Below are positions 8,700 through 17,567 of a stretch of DNA of 64,000 bases, in pieces. This DNA comes from Pseudoflavonifractor sp964504285 (lineage in GTDB: Bacteria; Bacillota; Clostridia; Oscillospirales; Oscillospiraceae), in contig CAZDDZ010000004.1 of NCBI GenBank assembly GCA_964504285.1, positions 31,981 through 95,980 of the forward strand, read 5' to 3'. The notes under the pieces were generated by a model that made no database searches, was not told where the DNA came from, and saw only the letters and a program-made list of their open reading frames with translations. The translations under genes were made by a program, and so were the position numbers. The first letter of the stretch is position 1, and each line of letters begins with the position of its first letter.

Positions 8700-9707
8700 T
8701 TAGGTACTCTTACGCTCAATCAGCCGGGTGCTGAATCGGATCGGCTCGGTGGGAACAGTCCCCTCCGTGTGCATCTGGTAGAGCATCTCCATAGCGGCCT
8801 TGGCAACGCCATCCTTCTCCACCTCCATGGTGGTGAGCGCAGGCTGAATAAAGCGGCTCATATCAGTGCCGTCAAAGCCCATGACGGCTACATCCTCCGG
8901 CACCTTCAGCCCCATGGCCAAGACAGCCTGCATTCCAATGCAGGCCATATTGTCATTGCGCCCGAAGATGGCATCTACCGGATGCTCACGGAGATGGGCT
9001 TGTATCTTCTCGATTACCTCTTCCTGGGTAACACAGCCGGTAATAACACGGCCCTCTACCGGCAGCCCAAGCTCTGCCATCTGCTCCACAAAGCCCCGAA
9101 GGCGGTAGTCTTCCATGGTGCTAAAATGGCCTCGTGCCGAGATGCGATCCAGGTAGAGAATGTTGCGCCGTCCTCTTTCATAGAGGTAGCGGACACATCG
9201 GCGGGCTCCTTTATAGAGCCCTGTGTGGACAAAGCCGGCGCCCTTCACCTGATGGTAATCTCGGTTTTGTAAAATGACCACCGGGATGCCCGCGTCAATA
9301 AACTCCTGAATGAAGTTTTCCGGGAAGCTGATAGAGCTAATGACGATACCATCAAACCGGCGGCTGATGATTTGTCGGACGAACTCCTCTGTATTACGGT
9401 TGGTACACAGCGAGATGAGGTACCCCTTCTCGTAGGCCCAAGCATCCATCCGGCTCATCAGCTCACCAAAATTACCGTTGGTAATGCGGTCGGCAATGAA
9501 AATAATGTGGTTACTGCTCTTCCCCTTTAGGGCGCGGGCAATACTATTGGGCTGATAGTGGAGTTCCGCCATTGCCTTGAGTACCCGTGCGCGCTTCTCC
9601 TTGTCTACGTAGCGATTATTATTCACCACGTAGGAGACCACTGTCACACTCACTCCCGCCCGCTTTGCCACATCTGCCCGAGTGGCGCACGCTACCTGTT
9701 TTTCCAT
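8700..9707 (-). CDS. LacI family transcriptional regulator
   Basis: A 335-residue regulator with an N-terminal helix-turn-helix (TRADVAKRAGVSVTVVSYVV, residues 10-29), hinge (YQPNSIARALKG) and a periplasmic-binding-type sensor domain (IIFIADRI..., IFGRNDNMACIGMQAV, VMGFDGTD). It sits inside the operon it probably controls. It also has its own promoter (9758-9786) with a candidate operator just after it. The inducer is probably a substrate or phosphorylated intermediate of the operon. AAAGGAGA precedes ATG 9707. Confidence 0.94.
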   Translation of the reverse strand: MEKQVACATRADVAKRAGVSVTVVSYVVNNNRYVDKEKRARVLKAMAELHYQPNSIARALKGKSSNHIIFIADRITNGNFGELMSRMDAWAYEKGYLISLCTNRNTEEFVRQIISRRFDGIVISSISFPENFIQEFIDAGIPVVILQNRDYHQVKGAGFVHTGLYKGARRCVRYLYERGRRNILYLDRISARGHFSTMEDYRLRGFVEQMAELGLPVEGRVITGCVTQEEVIEKIQAHLREHPVDAIFGRNDNMACIGMQAVLAMGLKVPEDVAVMGFDGTDMSRFIQPALTTMEVEKDGVAKAAMEMLYQMHTEGTVPTEPIRFSTRLIERKST

Positions 9708-9728
9708 GGCACTTTCTCCTTTTACTGG

Positions 9729-9748
9729 TTGTCAATTCGAGTGTAGCT
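9729..9748. promoter_or_regulatory. Candidate LacI-type operator at the lacI promoter
   Basis: Read on the minus strand this is AGCTACACTCGAATTGACAA. It shares TACACTCG and a following ATT with the operator at 18909-18928 and has the same central CG. It lies just downstream of the -10 box at 9758-9763, where a bound repressor would block transcription. Confidence 0.5.
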
Positions 9749-9757
9749 GTTGATTTC

Positions 9758-9786
9758 AGTATAATAGGATAAAACTGCCAAGTCAA
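9758..9786 (-). promoter_or_regulatory. Internal sigma-A promoter for lacI
   Basis: On the minus strand TTGACT (9786-9781) and TATACT (9763-9758) are separated by exactly 17 bases. The -35 box overlaps the stop of the mutarotase gene. It would drive lacI, the kinase and the downstream genes independently of the main promoter. Confidence 0.75.
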
Positions 9787-10661
9787 GCCATACAGGTTAT
9801 AGACCATTGGGTTGTCCAGTGACCGAATGGAGGCAGCCGAATTAAATCGGGCTGCTCCGACAGTTCCTCCACCACGTCCTGTCGGCTAGGCAGACTGGTC
9901 CATGGCTCAATGCAGAGATAGGGCGCGTCGGTACGGGGCGCATGCCAGAGACCCAGATAGGGCATGTCCGGAAATTCCACCATAACGGCGTGGCTGTCCC
10001 TTGGGCTACGGAGGGTAACTGAATGTGGCATATTTTTGAGAATAAGGGCATCCCGGTCAAAGAGACTGTGCTTAAGCGGAAGCATCCGCTCCTCTTTTAG
10101 CTCCAGAGGCCTGTCCGGTCCTTGGACAAAGCAGGCGTCCGAAATCCCCACCAATGCAGGCGTGCAGGGTTTTGAAAAAGAGATTTCGTAGTCCTCAAAA
10201 TTCAGTCCCTCCGTCAGCGGCACCCGAAATCCGGGGTGTCCACCGTAGGCAAACCACATGGTTCTCTCGTCCAGGTTTTCCACGCGGATGTGCTGGGTAA
10301 TTTTCTCCCCCTCAAGACGGTACTCCAGAAGAAATTGCCAGCGGCGGGGATACTGGGCCAGTGTCTCATTGTCGCTCTTCATACTCAAGATGAGATGGCC
10401 GCTCCCCTGCTCCACCAGCGCCATTTCCCGCCAGCGGAAGAAGCCGTGGGTATCCATGGCGCAACGCTGGCCCTCCAGGGTGCATAAGCCGTCGGTGAGA
10501 CGTCCTACCACCGGAAAGAGATGGGGCGCCCGCTTCTTCCAGTAGACAGGATTCCCCTGCCAGAGGTACTCGATGCCGTCTGCGCCGAGGATACTCATCA
10601 GCTCACCGCCGCAGGAGTCTACCTGGACGGTAAGCCTTGTGTTGGAAATCGTGTAAAGCAT
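9783..10661 (-). CDS. Aldose 1-epimerase family protein (LacX-like)
   Basis: A 292-residue beta-sandwich mutarotase of the LacX/GalM superfamily. DTHGFFRWR carries the first active-site histidine, YGGHPGFRVP the second, and CIEPWTSLPS the catalytic glutamate region. It interconverts the anomers of a free sugar, so the operon substrate is likely a reducing sugar or close derivative. Related mutarotases occur in tagatose and in sulfoquinovose clusters. It follows the first aldolase by 17 bases. Confidence 0.87.
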   Translation of the reverse strand: MLYTISNTRLTVQVDSCGGELMSILGADGIEYLWQGNPVYWKKRAPHLFPVVGRLTDGLCTLEGQRCAMDTHGFFRWREMALVEQGSGHLILSMKSDNETLAQYPRRWQFLLEYRLEGEKITQHIRVENLDERTMWFAYGGHPGFRVPLTEGLNFEDYEISFSKPCTPALVGISDACFVQGPDRPLELKEERMLPLKHSLFDRDALILKNMPHSVTLRSPRDSHAVMVEFPDMPYLGLWHAPRTDAPYLCIEPWTSLPSRQDVVEELSEQPDLIRLPPFGHWTTQWSITCMA

Positions 10662-10678
10662 AGTAGCTTGTCCCTTTC

Positions 10679-11545
10679 CTATGCCTTACCAACGGAGCCA
10701 AAAAGCTCCATCTTCTGGCGAACCGTCTCCTTGATGGCGCTAACGCCGCCAGCCATCAGGGTTCGGGGATCATAGCCGCCGCCAACTAGGTCGTTCCCAG
10801 CCTCAATATAGTGGCGTACCTCCTGTTGGAAGGCCAGCATACACTCGGTGTTCACGTTAATTTTGGCAACTCCCATGGAAATTGCTCTGCGAATCATCGC
10901 TTCCGGGATACCGGAGCCCCCGTGCAGCACCAGTGGAATACCGCCCGCCGCCGCTGAAATCTGCTCCAGTACCTCGAAATTAAGCCCCGCCCAATTGTCG
11001 GGGTATTTGCCATGAATATTGCCGATTCCGGCGGCCAGCATGGTTACACCCAGCTTCGCAATCTGACCGCACTCCTCCGGATCAGCGCATTCGCCCATGC
11101 CCAGAATACCGTCCTCAATGCCGCCGATAGAGCCAACCTCAGCCTCCAGGGAAAGTCCCAGGATGTCGCAGGCGGCGGCCAGCTTACGAGTATTTTCCAA
11201 GTTCTGGGCAAAGCTGTCGTGGCTGCCGTCGTACATAACCGAGGAAAACCCGGCTTTGATGCAGGCCTTGGCGCCCTCAAAGGTTCCGTGATCCAAATGC
11301 AATGCTACCGGAACCGTAATGTTTAAATCCTTTACAAGCGCCTCCGACATTTGGGCGGCTACACGGTAGCCGCCCATGTAAGAAGCCGCTTTGCCGGCCA
11401 CTCCCAGAATGACAGGGCTGTGTTGCTCTTGGGCAGTCTCCAGAATGGCACGTGTCCACTCCAGGTTATTGATGTTGAAATGCCCCACTGCGTATTGTCC
11501 CGCCCGGGCCTTTTCCAGCATCTCTTTTGCAGATACAAATACCAT
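10679..11545 (-). CDS. Class II fructose-bisphosphate-type aldolase (canonical site)
   Basis: A 288-residue zinc aldolase. The zinc and catalytic set is complete: LHLDHG (Asp85, His86), EAEVG (Glu134), NIHG (His178) and LHGGSG (His208). The phosphate-binding loop KINVNT is canonical. It should split a ketose 1-phosphate or bisphosphate into dihydroxyacetone phosphate and an aldehyde. A second class II aldolase lies 3 bases upstream, so the two are paired and may act on different substrates or as a mixed oligomer. Confidence 0.92.
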   Translation of the reverse strand: MVFVSAKEMLEKARAGQYAVGHFNINNLEWTRAILETAQEQHSPVILGVAGKAASYMGGYRVAAQMSEALVKDLNITVPVALHLDHGTFEGAKACIKAGFSSVMYDGSHDSFAQNLENTRKLAAACDILGLSLEAEVGSIGGIEDGILGMGECADPEECGQIAKLGVTMLAAGIGNIHGKYPDNWAGLNFEVLEQISAAAGGIPLVLHGGSGIPEAMIRRAISMGVAKINVNTECMLAFQQEVRHYIEAGNDLVGGGYDPRTLMAGGVSAIKETVRQKMELFGSVGKA

Positions 11546-11548
11546 TAT

Positions 11549-12403
11549 TTATGCCTTCCCTTCAGAGCCTGCCAGGCGGATAATGTCCTTTACGTCCTGG
11601 CGCAGCCGCTCTTCCACGTAGGCAGACAGTCTCCATGCGTGGCCGCTGTCCTTCCCCTGCTCCAGTCCTTCCTTGACGTACTGGATGTACTGGCAGCGGA
11701 TTTGGGTGCCAAAGTTAATTTTGGCGACGCCCAAATCAAGGGATTTGCGAATTAAATCATCCCCCATGCCGGTGCAGCCGTGAAGGACAAAGGGAGTATC
11801 CGTAAAGGAACGGCATTCCTCCATCACGTCTAAACGGATGTTTACAGGGCCATTATAGAAGCCATGGGCATTCCCGATACCAATGGCCAAACTGTCGGGA
11901 GAACATAGCTCCAGATAGCGGCGGACATTGGCCGGATCTACCACATTTGACGCGCCGATTTTATTACCCTTATCGTCCAGCCGCGCCAGCTCGCCAATTT
12001 CGGCCTCCACGGGCACGCCGAAAGCGTGGCAGACCTTAATGACCTCCTGCGTGGCGGCAGCGTTTGCCTCTACATCAAGGGCACTGCCGTCGAACATGAT
12101 GGACGTACAGCCCAGCTTCAAAAGCTCCATACAATGCTCAAAGCTGTCGCCATGATCCAGGTGAATAGCAACCGGGACAGAAACCTGGTTTGCCATCCAC
12201 TTGGCGGTCTCCACAAACCAGTCGTGGCCCGAATAAGTTCCCGTACTCAGGTAGTGCGCCAGAATTACGGGAGAAGCAGTCTCTTCCGCCGCCATACAAA
12301 TGGCGCGGATAATATCATAGGTACCGCCCTGGGTATTGATGGCGGGCACCGCGTAATGGCCCGCATAGGCCTTTTGCAGCATTTCGCTTGTGGTTGTCAG
12401 CAT
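11549..12403 (-). CDS. Class II aldolase, divergent phosphate-binding loops
   Basis: A 284-residue paralogue of the neighbouring aldolase. Catalytic and zinc residues remain (Asp83/His84 in HLDHG, Glu133 in EAEIG, His180 in NAHG, His208 in LHGCTG). However, the usual HGGSG is HGCTG and the usual NVD/NVN-T loop is NFGT (residues 230-233), both in the region that holds the ketose phosphate. This suggests a substrate unlike fructose bisphosphate. It lies between the zinc dehydrogenase and aldolase 1 in the operon. Confidence 0.9.
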   Translation of the reverse strand: MLTTTSEMLQKAYAGHYAVPAINTQGGTYDIIRAICMAAEETASPVILAHYLSTGTYSGHDWFVETAKWMANQVSVPVAIHLDHGDSFEHCMELLKLGCTSIMFDGSALDVEANAAATQEVIKVCHAFGVPVEAEIGELARLDDKGNKIGASNVVDPANVRRYLELCSPDSLAIGIGNAHGFYNGPVNIRLDVMEECRSFTDTPFVLHGCTGMGDDLIRKSLDLGVAKINFGTQIRCQYIQYVKEGLEQGKDSGHAWRLSAYVEERLRQDVKDIIRLAGSEGKA

Positions 12404-12446
12404 CTTTCTTCTCTCCTCCAGACGGTGTATTTAAGCCATCCGACCT

Positions 12447-13463
12447 TTATATCTTGACAACCACCTTGAGATAGTCCGCAGGGTGGTCAATCATGTCCCG
12501 GATGGTCTCCTCAGTCTGGGAAAGCTCGATGGTTTTGGTAATAATCGCATCGGTGGGCACCTTCCCCGCATTTACCAGTTCAATAGCACGGGGGAACTGT
12601 GCGTTGGAATTACGCGAGGGACAAATGTCCAGCTCTTTTTGCATACAGCGCACGGTATTAATGCTCACCGGGGCGTTGGGCCAGCCCACCAGGGCTACGC
12701 GGCCGCCGTGGCAGACATAGTTGTGGAGTTCAGACAGAATGGAAGGCGCGCCGGTGCAATCAATCATGGCCTCGGGCAGCTTGCCGCCGGTCACCTGGCT
12801 GAGGTACTCGGCCACACCACCATCCTTGGAGTTAAAGACATAGGGCACACCCAGCTCCTTGGCATGATCCAGACGCTCCTGAACGATGTCTACAAGGATA
12901 GGCGTAGCGCCGTTGTTGATACAGGCAAAGGCAGCCAACAGGCCGATAATGCCCGCGCCAAAGACCACGCAGTGCTCTCCGGCGGATACACGGGCCCGGG
13001 CTGCGGCGTGAAGACCAATGGTCAGGGGCTCCACCAGGCAGGCCCGGCGAAAATCCAGGGTATCGGGCAGTTTGTAGCAAAGCTGTACGGGGTGCTCAAA
13101 ATAGTCGGCCATCATGCCGTTTTTGTGAACACCGCAGACGCGGATGTCCGCACAGTTATTGAAGCGGCCCACGGCGCACATGTGGCACTTGTTGCAGGGA
13201 ACATAGGGTTCCAGGGCCACCCGGTCGCCCACCTTCAGGCCCTTATCGTTGGAGCCGATTTCGGTAATAACACCTACGCCCTCATGGCCGATGCCGTCCA
13301 CGGGGTATTTCATGGTAGGATTAACTCCCTTATAAGCGCTCACATCAGAACCACAAATACCGCACATCTCCATTTTAATAACAGCCATGCCCTCGTGGCA
13401 TTCCGGCACAGGAAACTCCTTCATTTCCAGGCTGCCCTTGCCGGACATACAGAGAACGTTCAT
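12447..13463 (-). CDS. Zinc-dependent medium-chain alcohol/polyol dehydrogenase
   Basis: A 338-residue NAD(P)-dependent dehydrogenase of the sorbitol/threonine dehydrogenase type. CGICGSD and GIGHEGVG hold the catalytic zinc ligands, and PCNKCHMCAVGRFNNC the structural zinc cysteines. LVEPLTIG is the conserved glutamate region, and VVFGAGIIGLLAA the nucleotide fold. It probably oxidises a secondary hydroxyl or reduces an aldehyde produced by the pathway. Its start overlaps the end of the SDR gene by 4 bases, so the two dehydrogenases are probably made together. Confidence 0.93.
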   Translation of the reverse strand: MNVLCMSGKGSLEMKEFPVPECHEGMAVIKMEMCGICGSDVSAYKGVNPTMKYPVDGIGHEGVGVITEIGSNDKGLKVGDRVALEPYVPCNKCHMCAVGRFNNCADIRVCGVHKNGMMADYFEHPVQLCYKLPDTLDFRRACLVEPLTIGLHAAARARVSAGEHCVVFGAGIIGLLAAFACINNGATPILVDIVQERLDHAKELGVPYVFNSKDGGVAEYLSQVTGGKLPEAMIDCTGAPSILSELHNYVCHGGRVALVGWPNAPVSINTVRCMQKELDICPSRNSNAQFPRAIELVNAGKVPTDAIITKTIELSQTEETIRDMIDHPADYLKVVVKI

Positions 13464-14266
13464 AGTTCTTCCTCCTTATAATCGTTTTCACGGACATAAT
13501 CCAGGCCGTCCGGCATGATGCCCGTACACCAGCCGCCATCTGCAAAGATAATCTGACCTGCGATATAGTCCGACTCGTCGGAGGCCAGGAAGCAGGCGAG
13601 GTTTGCGATTTCCTCCACCTTGCCGAAGCGGCCGATGGGAGAAACGGAGAGAATTTTTTTCTCATCCAGGATGCCGGATTTAAGAGGCTTCTCTACCATT
13701 TCAGTGCGAATCCAGCCCGGAGCAATGGCATTAACCTTGATGTTGTACATAGACCACTCGGCAGCCAGTTGCTGCGTAAGCAGGTTGATTGCCCCCTTGG
13801 TAATGCCGTAAGGCACCCGGCCCACATTGATCATGCGAGTATTGCCGCTGGAGATATTGACGATGGCGCCTCCCCCCTGCTTGCGCATATACCGGCCCAC
13901 GGCCTGACAAGTAAAGACAGGCGCCTTCATATTAATATCGATGACCTCGTCCAGAGTTTCCTCCGTGAGTTTCAGCGTGGGGCAAGGACGGGCTACCCCG
14001 GCGCAGTTGACCAGGATGTCAATATGTCCGTACTTGCCGTATATCTCATCCGCCATGGTGAAAATAGCTGCGCGGCTGCGCAAGTCGATACGGTAAAACA
14101 CAGCCTTTTCGCCCAATGCGGCAATCGTCTGCTCGCCTTCTGCCAGTACGTCGGCAACCACCACAGTTGCGCCCTCCGCCAGATACTTTTTTGCAATGCC
14201 AAAGCCGATGCCGCGGGCGCCGCCGGTAACAACAGCAACCTTGCCCTCAAGACGTTTTCCATCCAT
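13460..14266 (-). CDS. Short-chain dehydrogenase/reductase
   Basis: Classical SDR of about 268 residues: VVTGGARGIGFGIA (cofactor loop), LVNCAGVA, NISSG (catalytic serine), YGITK (Tyr-x-x-x-Lys), PGWIRTEM. The conserved D in VVVADV suggests NAD preference. ATG at 14266 with GGTGAG five bases upstream is preferred; a GTG at 14281 is also in frame and overlaps the end of the ABC ATPase gene. It probably works with the zinc dehydrogenase that follows, for example as an oxidation/reduction pair (epimerisation through a ketone). Substrate unknown. Confidence 0.92.
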   Translation of the reverse strand: MDGKRLEGKVAVVTGGARGIGFGIAKKYLAEGATVVVADVLAEGEQTIAALGEKAVFYRIDLRSRAAIFTMADEIYGKYGHIDILVNCAGVARPCPTLKLTEETLDEVIDINMKAPVFTCQAVGRYMRKQGGGAIVNISSGNTRMINVGRVPYGITKGAINLLTQQLAAEWSMYNIKVNAIAPGWIRTEMVEKPLKSGILDEKKILSVSPIGRFGKVEEIANLACFLASDESDYIAGQIIFADGGWCTGIMPDGLDYVRENDYKEEEL

Positions 14267-14271
14267 ATTGC

Positions 14272-15030
14272 TCACCACCACTTGATTTTATCGGTAATAT
14301 AGTTGCGGTACTCGATAAACTTAGGATCAGTAATATCCCGAGGCCGGGGAAGATCTATGATAAGTTCCTCTTTAATACCGGCGGGCTTGTTGGTGAGGAT
14401 GAGCACCTTCTCGGCCAAGTAGACAGCCTCTTCAATGTTATGGGTAATAAATACTACCGTACTCCCCAGCTCCTTCCAGAGCCGGATGACCTCGTCCTCC
14501 AGATAGAAACGAACTTTAACATCCATCTGTCCGTAAGGCTCATCCATCAGCAGCAGGTCTGGCTGCATGGCAAAGCTGCGACCGATGATAATACGCTGCT
14601 CGGCACTCACAGAGAGCTCACCGGGGTAGGACTTTCGGAACTCCTGAAGACCCATCAGATCCAGTATCTGATTTACGCGACGGTCGATCTCATCCTTGGG
14701 CAGTTTCTTAATTTTCAGTCCGTAAGCCAGGTTCTCCTCCACCGTGAGCCAGGGCAGGGCCGAGGGCTCTTGGAAAACGAAGGAAATGTTGTGCTTCTGC
14801 GGGTCGGCGGGTTCACCGTCGATGTAGAGGTCGCCCTCAGTGGGCTGGTGGATGCGGGTGAGGCAGTTTAGAAAGGTGGTCTTGCCGCAGCCGGTAGGGC
14901 CCACGACGCAGACAAATTCATTTTTCTTAATATCAAAGTTTAGGTTATCCAGTACCAGCAGGTCTCCGAATTTCTTGGTCAGGTTCTTGACCTCGACCTT
15001 GACCGGCCTGGTATCTTCAATTTGAGCCAT
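14272..15030 (-). CDS. ABC transporter ATPase B (taurine/nitrate type; degenerate signature motif)
   Basis: A 252-residue importer ATPase of the SsuB/TauB/NrtD type. Walker A GPTGCGKTT (44-52), Walker B LLLMDEP and the switch histidine (FITHN, His197) are intact. The signature LSGGQ-like motif is replaced by LSVSAEQR (139-146). The adjacent ATPase A has the opposite pattern. In a head-to-tail dimer the B Walker site would face the intact A signature. It ends 6 bases beyond the start of the SDR gene. Confidence 0.93.
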   Translation of the reverse strand: MAQIEDTRPVKVEVKNLTKKFGDLLVLDNLNFDIKKNEFVCVVGPTGCGKTTFLNCLTRIHQPTEGDLYIDGEPADPQKHNISFVFQEPSALPWLTVEENLAYGLKIKKLPKDEIDRRVNQILDLMGLQEFRKSYPGELSVSAEQRIIIGRSFAMQPDLLLMDEPYGQMDVKVRFYLEDEVIRLWKELGSTVVFITHNIEEAVYLAEKVLILTNKPAGIKEELIIDLPRPRDITDPKFIEYRNYITDKIKWW

Positions 15031-15052
15031 GGTCTATTCTCCTTTCAGGCCG

Positions 15053-15817
15053 TCAGATGGCAAGGTCAGTATTGTCGGAAATCATTGTACGCAGGTCTAG
15101 GAACTCACGGCTCACCATATCCCGGGGCCGAACCATGTCAATGGGATAGATTTCCTTCACCTTGGCAGGACAGTCGCTGAGGAGGATAATCCGGTCTCCC
15201 AGATAGCAAGCCTCCTCAATGTTGTTGGTGACAAAGATGATGGTACGCTGTTCCTCGTTCCAGATACGCAGAATCTCGTTTTGCATGGAGTAGCGGGTCT
15301 GGGCATCCAGCTGACCAAAGGGCTCATCCATAATGAGAACCTTGGGATTGGCGGCATAGGCGCGGGCAATACCCACCCGCTGCTTCATTCCGCCAGAAAG
15401 CTCGTGGGGGTAAGACTTCTCAAAGCCCTTAAGACCCACCAGTTCAATGTACTTTTGGGCAATAGCCCGGCGCTCGGCCTTGGCCATACCGCTAAACTTC
15501 ATGCCCAACTCTACGTTCTCCATAACGGTCTTAAACGGCATAAGGGCAAGCTTTTGGAATACCATGCTGACCTCTGGGTTAACGCCAGAGATTGGTTTTC
15601 CGTCGTAGAGAACCTCGCCGGAGCTCTTCTCCAGCAAACCTGCAATAATATTAAGGAGAACGGTCTTGCCGCAACGGCCAGGCCCCAGCAGCACCAGGAA
15701 CTCGCCCTCCCGCACATCGAAGCTCACGTCCTCAATGGCGGTAAAATAGCCCTTAGGGCCATAAAAGGTTTTGGAGATGTTTTTAATCTCCATCTTTTTG
15801 CTTACTTTCTGGTCCAC
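15053..15817 (-). CDS. ABC transporter ATPase A (taurine/nitrate type; lacks switch histidine)
   Basis: A 254-residue importer ATPase. The signature LSGGMKQR (140-147) and Walker B IMDEP are canonical. The switch-loop histidine is asparagine (VTNN, Asn198), and Walker A is the unusual GPGRCGKT (45-52). It overlaps the upstream permease gene by 16 bases. Together with ATPase B it probably forms a heterodimer with one complete and one degenerate ATP site. This is an inference from residues, because dimerisation cannot be seen in sequence. Confidence 0.93.
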   Translation of the reverse strand: MDQKVSKKMEIKNISKTFYGPKGYFTAIEDVSFDVREGEFLVLLGPGRCGKTVLLNIIAGLLEKSSGEVLYDGKPISGVNPEVSMVFQKLALMPFKTVMENVELGMKFSGMAKAERRAIAQKYIELVGLKGFEKSYPHELSGGMKQRVGIARAYAANPKVLIMDEPFGQLDAQTRYSMQNEILRIWNEEQRTIIFVTNNIEEACYLGDRIILLSDCPAKVKEIYPIDMVRPRDMVSREFLDLRTMISDNTDLAI

Positions 15818-16620
15818 GGACAGACCACCTCCTCCATCTTGTTCAGGATAATTGCCAGAATAGCGCCGATGATGGCAATTGTAATAACAGCCACCAACAC
15901 CAGAGCCATGTCGCTTCCCTGCCAGCCGCGGGTAACGAGCGCGCCCAGACCCTTCTGGGCACCCAGCATCTCAGCCGCCAGCACGGTGGTCCAGCCGCTG
16001 CTGACCGAAGTACGAATACCGGCAAAGATAGAGGGCAGCGCGGTGGGGATGACGATTTCCTTTAAAATCTGGCCGTTACTGCCGCCAAAGACTTTTCCAA
16101 CGTCAATATTAATCTTGTCCACCATGGAAATACCGGTGGACGTGTTAATGACCAGCGGCACGAAGGTGCCGATGAATACCAGCAGAACCTTGGGAAACTC
16201 ACCAATGCCGAACCACATAATGACAATAGGAATCCAGGCAATAGGCGGAATGGGGCGGATAAGCTCAAAAATGCTGCCAAAGATGGCCTTGCACTTCTTG
16301 TTCCAGCCAATCATGATGCCAAAGGCGATACCAAACGCCCAGGAGAACAGAAGTGCCAGCAGCACTCGGCTGAGACTGGCCCAGGCATGGCCGAAGAGGG
16401 TTGTTTTGGCAATGGGCCGCTGAAAGGTCTTGATAAACCGCTGCCACACGTCGCCGGGCGGGGGCATGAGCCGGGGGTTATTGGCCGAGAACATTACCCA
16501 CGCCACTAAAATCAACGTCACCGCCAAAATGGGAAGTCCCCAGTAGAGGAGGTTATGGATGATCTGTTTTCTTTTTTTAGTTTCCATTTCTTGCGCCTCC
16601 TTTAGCGGTTGACTTTCCAT
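15802..16620 (-). CDS. ABC transporter permease 2 (SsuC/TauC-like)
   Basis: Inner-membrane permease of 272 residues with about six hydrophobic segments. The EAA coupling loop lies near residues 190-220 and includes FGGSNGQILKEIVIPTALPSI in interrupted form. RPIPPIAWIPIVIMWFGIG is the hallmark of taurine/nitrate/sulfonate permeases. It overlaps both neighbours (19 bases with permease 1, 16 with ATPase A). Two different permeases and two different ATPases suggest an obligate heteromeric transporter, whereas TauBC and SsuBC are homodimeric. Confidence 0.92.
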   Translation of the reverse strand: MESQPLKEAQEMETKKRKQIIHNLLYWGLPILAVTLILVAWVMFSANNPRLMPPPGDVWQRFIKTFQRPIAKTTLFGHAWASLSRVLLALLFSWAFGIAFGIMIGWNKKCKAIFGSIFELIRPIPPIAWIPIVIMWFGIGEFPKVLLVFIGTFVPLVINTSTGISMVDKINIDVGKVFGGSNGQILKEIVIPTALPSIFAGIRTSVSSGWTTVLAAEMLGAQKGLGALVTRGWQGSDMALVLVAVITIAIIGAILAIILNKMEEVVCPWTRK

Positions 16621-17435
16621 CTGAGGAAGTATTTTTCGAGCTTAGAGAGCATGGCCGAGAGGATAGCGCCTGTTGCGCCGATGACCACCATGCCCACCAA
16701 TACAATGTCCGGTCGGGCCACAGTGCGGCCCACCTGAATCATGTAACCCAGACCCGCACTGGCTGCCAGCATCTCAGCTGCCACCAGAGTGGACCAGGAG
16801 TTGCCCAGTGCCACGCGGATTCCTGCAAAAACCATGGGCAGGGATGATGGAATGCCAATTTTATAAAAAATCTCAAAGTTTTTCGCGCCAAAAGTTCGTG
16901 AGACATTGATGAGGGTCTGATTGGTGAGCTTAATGCCTGTGTAGGAGTTAATTACGCAGGGTACGAAAGCTGTGAAGAAGATGATAAGAGCCTTGGCCTT
17001 AAGTCCAATGCCCATCCATACCACCACCAGAGGTATCCATGCAATGGGAGGTACCGGACGAACCAACTCGAAGATGGGTCGGATAAAGCGATCCGCATAT
17101 CCCCACCATCCCATGAGGAGCCCCAGAGGTACGCCGATAACAATGGCGATCAGGAAGCCGGAGAGGGCCACCTGGAGACTAGCCAGCAGGTCTACGATGA
17201 GAATGTTGCCGTCGGGGGGTGTGTTGCCGAGTTTGTAGATAAAGGTGTCCAGAATAGTCGTGGGAGCGGGCAGTAGCTTGGCATCCACCAATCCAGTCAT
17301 AACTACTACCTGCCAGATGAGCAGAAACCCAATAATACCTGCCGCACTGAGAAGGAGGTACTTGACCCCCTCCCTCTTCTGTCCTTGCTTCCAGTTCTGA
17401 AGACCCTTTTCCAGCGCCTGTGTTTCCATTGCCAT
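16602..17435 (-). CDS. ABC transporter permease 1 (SsuC/TauC-like)
   Basis: A 277-residue permease with about six transmembrane segments. FELVRPVPPIAWIPLVVVW and the coupling loop around FGAKNFEIFYKIGIPSSLP match the taurine/nitrate/aliphatic sulfonate family. The cytoplasmic N-terminus is charged (residues 1-25). It starts 132 bases after the binding-protein gene, a gap that holds a hairpin, and overlaps permease 2 by 19 bases. Substrate is not determined by the sequence. Confidence 0.92.
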   Translation of the reverse strand: MAMETQALEKGLQNWKQGQKREGVKYLLLSAAGIIGFLLIWQVVVMTGLVDAKLLPAPTTILDTFIYKLGNTPPDGNILIVDLLASLQVALSGFLIAIVIGVPLGLLMGWWGYADRFIRPIFELVRPVPPIAWIPLVVVWMGIGLKAKALIIFFTAFVPCVINSYTGIKLTNQTLINVSRTFGAKNFEIFYKIGIPSSLPMVFAGIRVALGNSWSTLVAAEMLAASAGLGYMIQVGRTVARPDIVLVGMVVIGATGAILSAMLSKLEKYFLRWKVNR

Positions 17436-17519
17436 GCGCTCCAGCTCCTTTCCAAACGCTGTAAAAATTGCTCATTTAAACTTACTTTTTGGTTCCTAAT
17501 TGAAAAAAGCGTAAAAAGG

Positions 17520-17561
17520 GCCGCAGGACAATTTTGTGTCCTACAAAAAATGTCCTGCGGC
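17520..17561 (-). terminator. Hairpin between binding protein and permease genes
   Basis: GCCGCAGGACA and TGTCCTGCGGC pair perfectly (11 bp) around a 20-base loop. There is no strong T-run, so it is more likely a partial terminator or mRNA stabiliser that keeps binding-protein transcript in excess over the membrane genes, as is common in ABC operons. Confidence 0.6.
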
Positions 17562-17567
17562 TGTTGC

